From Hyphomicrobiales bacterium (GTDB lineage Bacteria; Pseudomonadota; Alphaproteobacteria; Rhizobiales; Beijerinckiaceae): DNA of 16,043 nucleotides. The notes under the pieces were generated by a model. That model saw only the letters and a program-made list of their open reading frames with translations, did no database searches and was not told the origin of the DNA. A program made the position numbers and the translations under genes. The stretch lies in contig JAIXZF010000208.1 in NCBI GenBank assembly GCA_027489835.1, positions 1-16,043 on the forward strand, written 5' to 3'. This document shows positions 14,961-16,043 of the stretch, in pieces. The first letter of the stretch is position 1; every line of letters begins with the position of its first letter.

Positions 14961-15455
14961 ATGATGAAGCCGGCGACAGCGCCGAGCGCGCTCAGGGTGC
15001 AGGCGGCGCTGGGGCCGTCCTTTCCGGTGTGGGAGTTCGACGCCTCGACGCGGACGGCGGCGGATGCCGCGGCCGCCATCGGCTGCACGGTCGCGCAGAT
15101 CGCCAAGTCGCTGGTCTTCCGGACCGTGAGCACCGGGCGCTTCGTGCTGGTCGTGGCCTCGGGCGCGAACCGCGTCGACGAGGATGCCGTAGCGGACTTG
15201 CTAGAGGAGCGGATCGGGCGCGCCGACGCCGAATTCGTGCGTGAGCGCACCGGCTTCGCCATCGGCGGTGTGCCGCCGGTGGCCCTTGCCACACGGCCGA
15301 TCCTCCTCATCGACGATGCCCTCATGGCTCTGGACGTGATCTGGGCTGCGGCCGGCACGCCGAATGCCGTGTTCCGCCTGACGCCCGACGAACTCGTGGA
15401 CCTGACGGGCGGCCTGGTGGCGCGCATCGCTGCACGGCCCTCGCCCGAGGCCTGA
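14961..15455 (+). CDS. YbaK/EbsC family protein (aminoacyl-tRNA deacylase-like)
   Basis: A 164-residue protein of the YbaK/ProX editing family, which hydrolyses misacylated tRNA (Cys-tRNA-Pro or Ala-tRNA-Pro in characterised members). The key Ile-Ala-Lys-Ser-Leu-Val-Phe-Arg (Lys49) and the Ile-Gly-Gly-Val-Pro-Pro turn (101-106) are present, along with the Val-Val-Ala-Ser-Gly strand between them and Leu-Ile-Asp-Asp later. The length is standard for a free-standing family member. AAGGGAGA lies 8-15 bases before ATG 14961; ATG 14964 follows directly and could be used. The gene begins 24 bases after the degenerate YcgN-like frame. The exact tRNA substrate cannot be told from sequence. Confidence 0.9.
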   Translation: MMKPATAPSALRVQAALGPSFPVWEFDASTRTAADAAAAIGCTVAQIAKSLVFRTVSTGRFVLVVASGANRVDEDAVADLLEERIGRADAEFVRERTGFAIGGVPPVALATRPILLIDDALMALDVIWAAAGTPNAVFRLTPDELVDLTGGLVARIAARPSPEA

Positions 15456-15633
15456 TCCGCGCGTCGAGGCCACGCCAGAGCCGCGGCGAAGCGCCACCTC
15501 CTGGCAGCGGAGCCGCGGATGCGCCTTCACAGCGCGCCACGATTCGTGCAGGACACAATCCAGCCCGCGGCCGCGCTCCCGCCGGGCCCGCCATCAGGCC
15601 TGACCCGCGAGCGCCGTCCCGGAGGCTCCGGTC
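15456..15633. other. Intergenic region without a recognised gene
   Basis: A 178-base gap between the YbaK-like gene and the DUF1289 gene. It is GC-rich and contains two copies of GAGCCGCGG about 35 bases apart and a GCGGCCGC site. GGAGG at 15621-15625 serves the next gene. No clear terminator hairpin with a T-run was seen; the DUF1289 gene may have its own promoter here, but none could be identified. Confidence 0.5.
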
Positions 15634-15846
15634 GTGACGATCGAAACCCCCTGCACCAAGGTCTGCGTGATCGACGCGGCCACCGGCTTCTGCGCCGGCT
15701 GCGGACGCACGGGCGGCGAGATCGGCGCCTGGATGGGCATGCACCCCGGACAGCGACGCTATATCATGGACCAGTTGCCCGAGCGGATGACGACCATCGC
15801 GCCGCGCGCGCAGCGCTGCGCACCCTTGCGCCGCGCCCGGTCCTGA
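15634..15846 (+). CDS. DUF1289 small four-cysteine protein
   Basis: A 70-residue protein of the DUF1289 (YdhL-like) family. It has the hallmark Pro-Cys7-x3-Cys11, then Cys20-x2-Cys23 after an Ala-Thr-Gly-Phe turn, followed by Glu-Ile-x-x-Trp and a basic C-terminus. The four cysteines probably bind zinc or an iron-sulfur cluster; family members have no firm biochemical role. The GTG 15634 start is selected by GGAGG eight bases upstream. The next gene, an intact YcgN-family protein, starts 29 bases later, and YcgN and DUF1289 proteins are often neighbours in alphaproteobacteria, suggesting shared function or regulation. Confidence 0.85.
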   Translation: MTIETPCTKVCVIDAATGFCAGCGRTGGEIGAWMGMHPGQRRYIMDQLPERMTTIAPRAQRCAPLRRARS

Positions 15847-15875
15847 CTGGCGCCGCGGCGCTTGAGGAGACGTGG

Positions 15876-16043
15876 ATGGACGAACCGTTCTGGAAGACGA
15901 CGACGCTCGAGCGCATGAGCCCGTCCCAGTGGGAAAGCCTGTGCGATGGCTGCGGGCGCTGCTGCCTCGTCAAGCTCGAGGATGCCGACACCGGCGCGAT
16001 CCACGCCACCGATGTCTGCTGCGCGCTGTTCGACGCCGCCACC
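15876..16043 (+). CDS. YcgN-family cysteine-cluster protein (5' part, runs off the window)
   Basis: The first 56 codons of a YcgN (UPF0260)-type protein, cut by the right edge. GAGGAG at 15864-15869 sits six bases before ATG 15876. Residues 4-7 read Pro-Phe-Trp-Lys, and Met-Ser-Pro-x-Gln-Trp-Glu-Ser-Leu leads into Cys23-Asp-Gly-Cys26-Gly-Arg-Cys29-Cys30, the family's metal-binding-like cluster, with Thr-Asp-Val-Cys-Cys further on. The visible part is a normal, intact family member and contrasts with the cysteine-depleted relative at 14634. Biochemical function is not established. Confidence 0.9.
   Translation, partial: MDEPFWKTTTLERMSPSQWESLCDGCGRCCLVKLEDADTGAIHATDVCCALFDAAT

Overview
This is GC-rich DNA with coding on almost every base. 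Short intergenic gaps, GTG/TTG starts and many 4-base stop/start overlaps (ATGA, GTGA, TTGA) fit an alphaproteobacterium, probably of the Rhizobiales/Hyphomicrobiales (Bosea-like). That placement comes from gene content and base composition, not from a marker gene. No rRNA, tRNA, CRISPR array or transposase was seen.

Region A (1-9786, + strand) starts with the last 49 codons of an unidentified gene. A 168-bp leader follows, with a perfect 18-bp tandem repeat and a perfect 9-bp hairpin. Then comes one tightly packed nine-gene operon. It encodes a complete peptide/nickel-type (Dpp/Opp-like) ABC importer: a Tat-type binding protein, two permeases and two ATPases. Downstream are a malate/lactate dehydrogenase-2 (Ldh2) family oxidoreductase, a glucarate-dehydratase-like enolase-superfamily protein, an ornithine cyclodeaminase/mu-crystallin family protein, and a PhnD-like binding protein without a signal peptide. 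The layout suggests uptake and catabolism of a small organic acid or amino-acid derivative. All three enzymes appear to lack a signature residue of their family, so the pathway looks uncharacterised.

Region B (9773-10801, - strand) is a single membrane fatty-acid-desaturase-family gene that converges on, and slightly overlaps, the end of region A. A 188-bp divergent gap separates it from region C.

Region C (10990-14936, + strand) is a corrinoid one-carbon module. It contains a cobalamin-binding carrier protein that seems to start at CTG behind a perfect AGGAGG, a DUF1638 protein, a PF13769 'virulence factor' small protein, and a 2Fe-2S/ASKHA reductive activator of corrinoid enzymes. The methyltransferases such a carrier needs are not in the window. 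The last coupled gene is a shortened relative of YcgN that has lost most of its cysteines.

Region D (14961-16043, + strand) is a housekeeping-like stretch: a YbaK/prolyl-tRNA deacylase-like protein, a small DUF1289 four-cysteine protein, and the start of an intact YcgN-family gene that runs off the window. The two YcgN-like genes share about 86% of bases over their first 111 bp, so this small neighbourhood includes a duplication.
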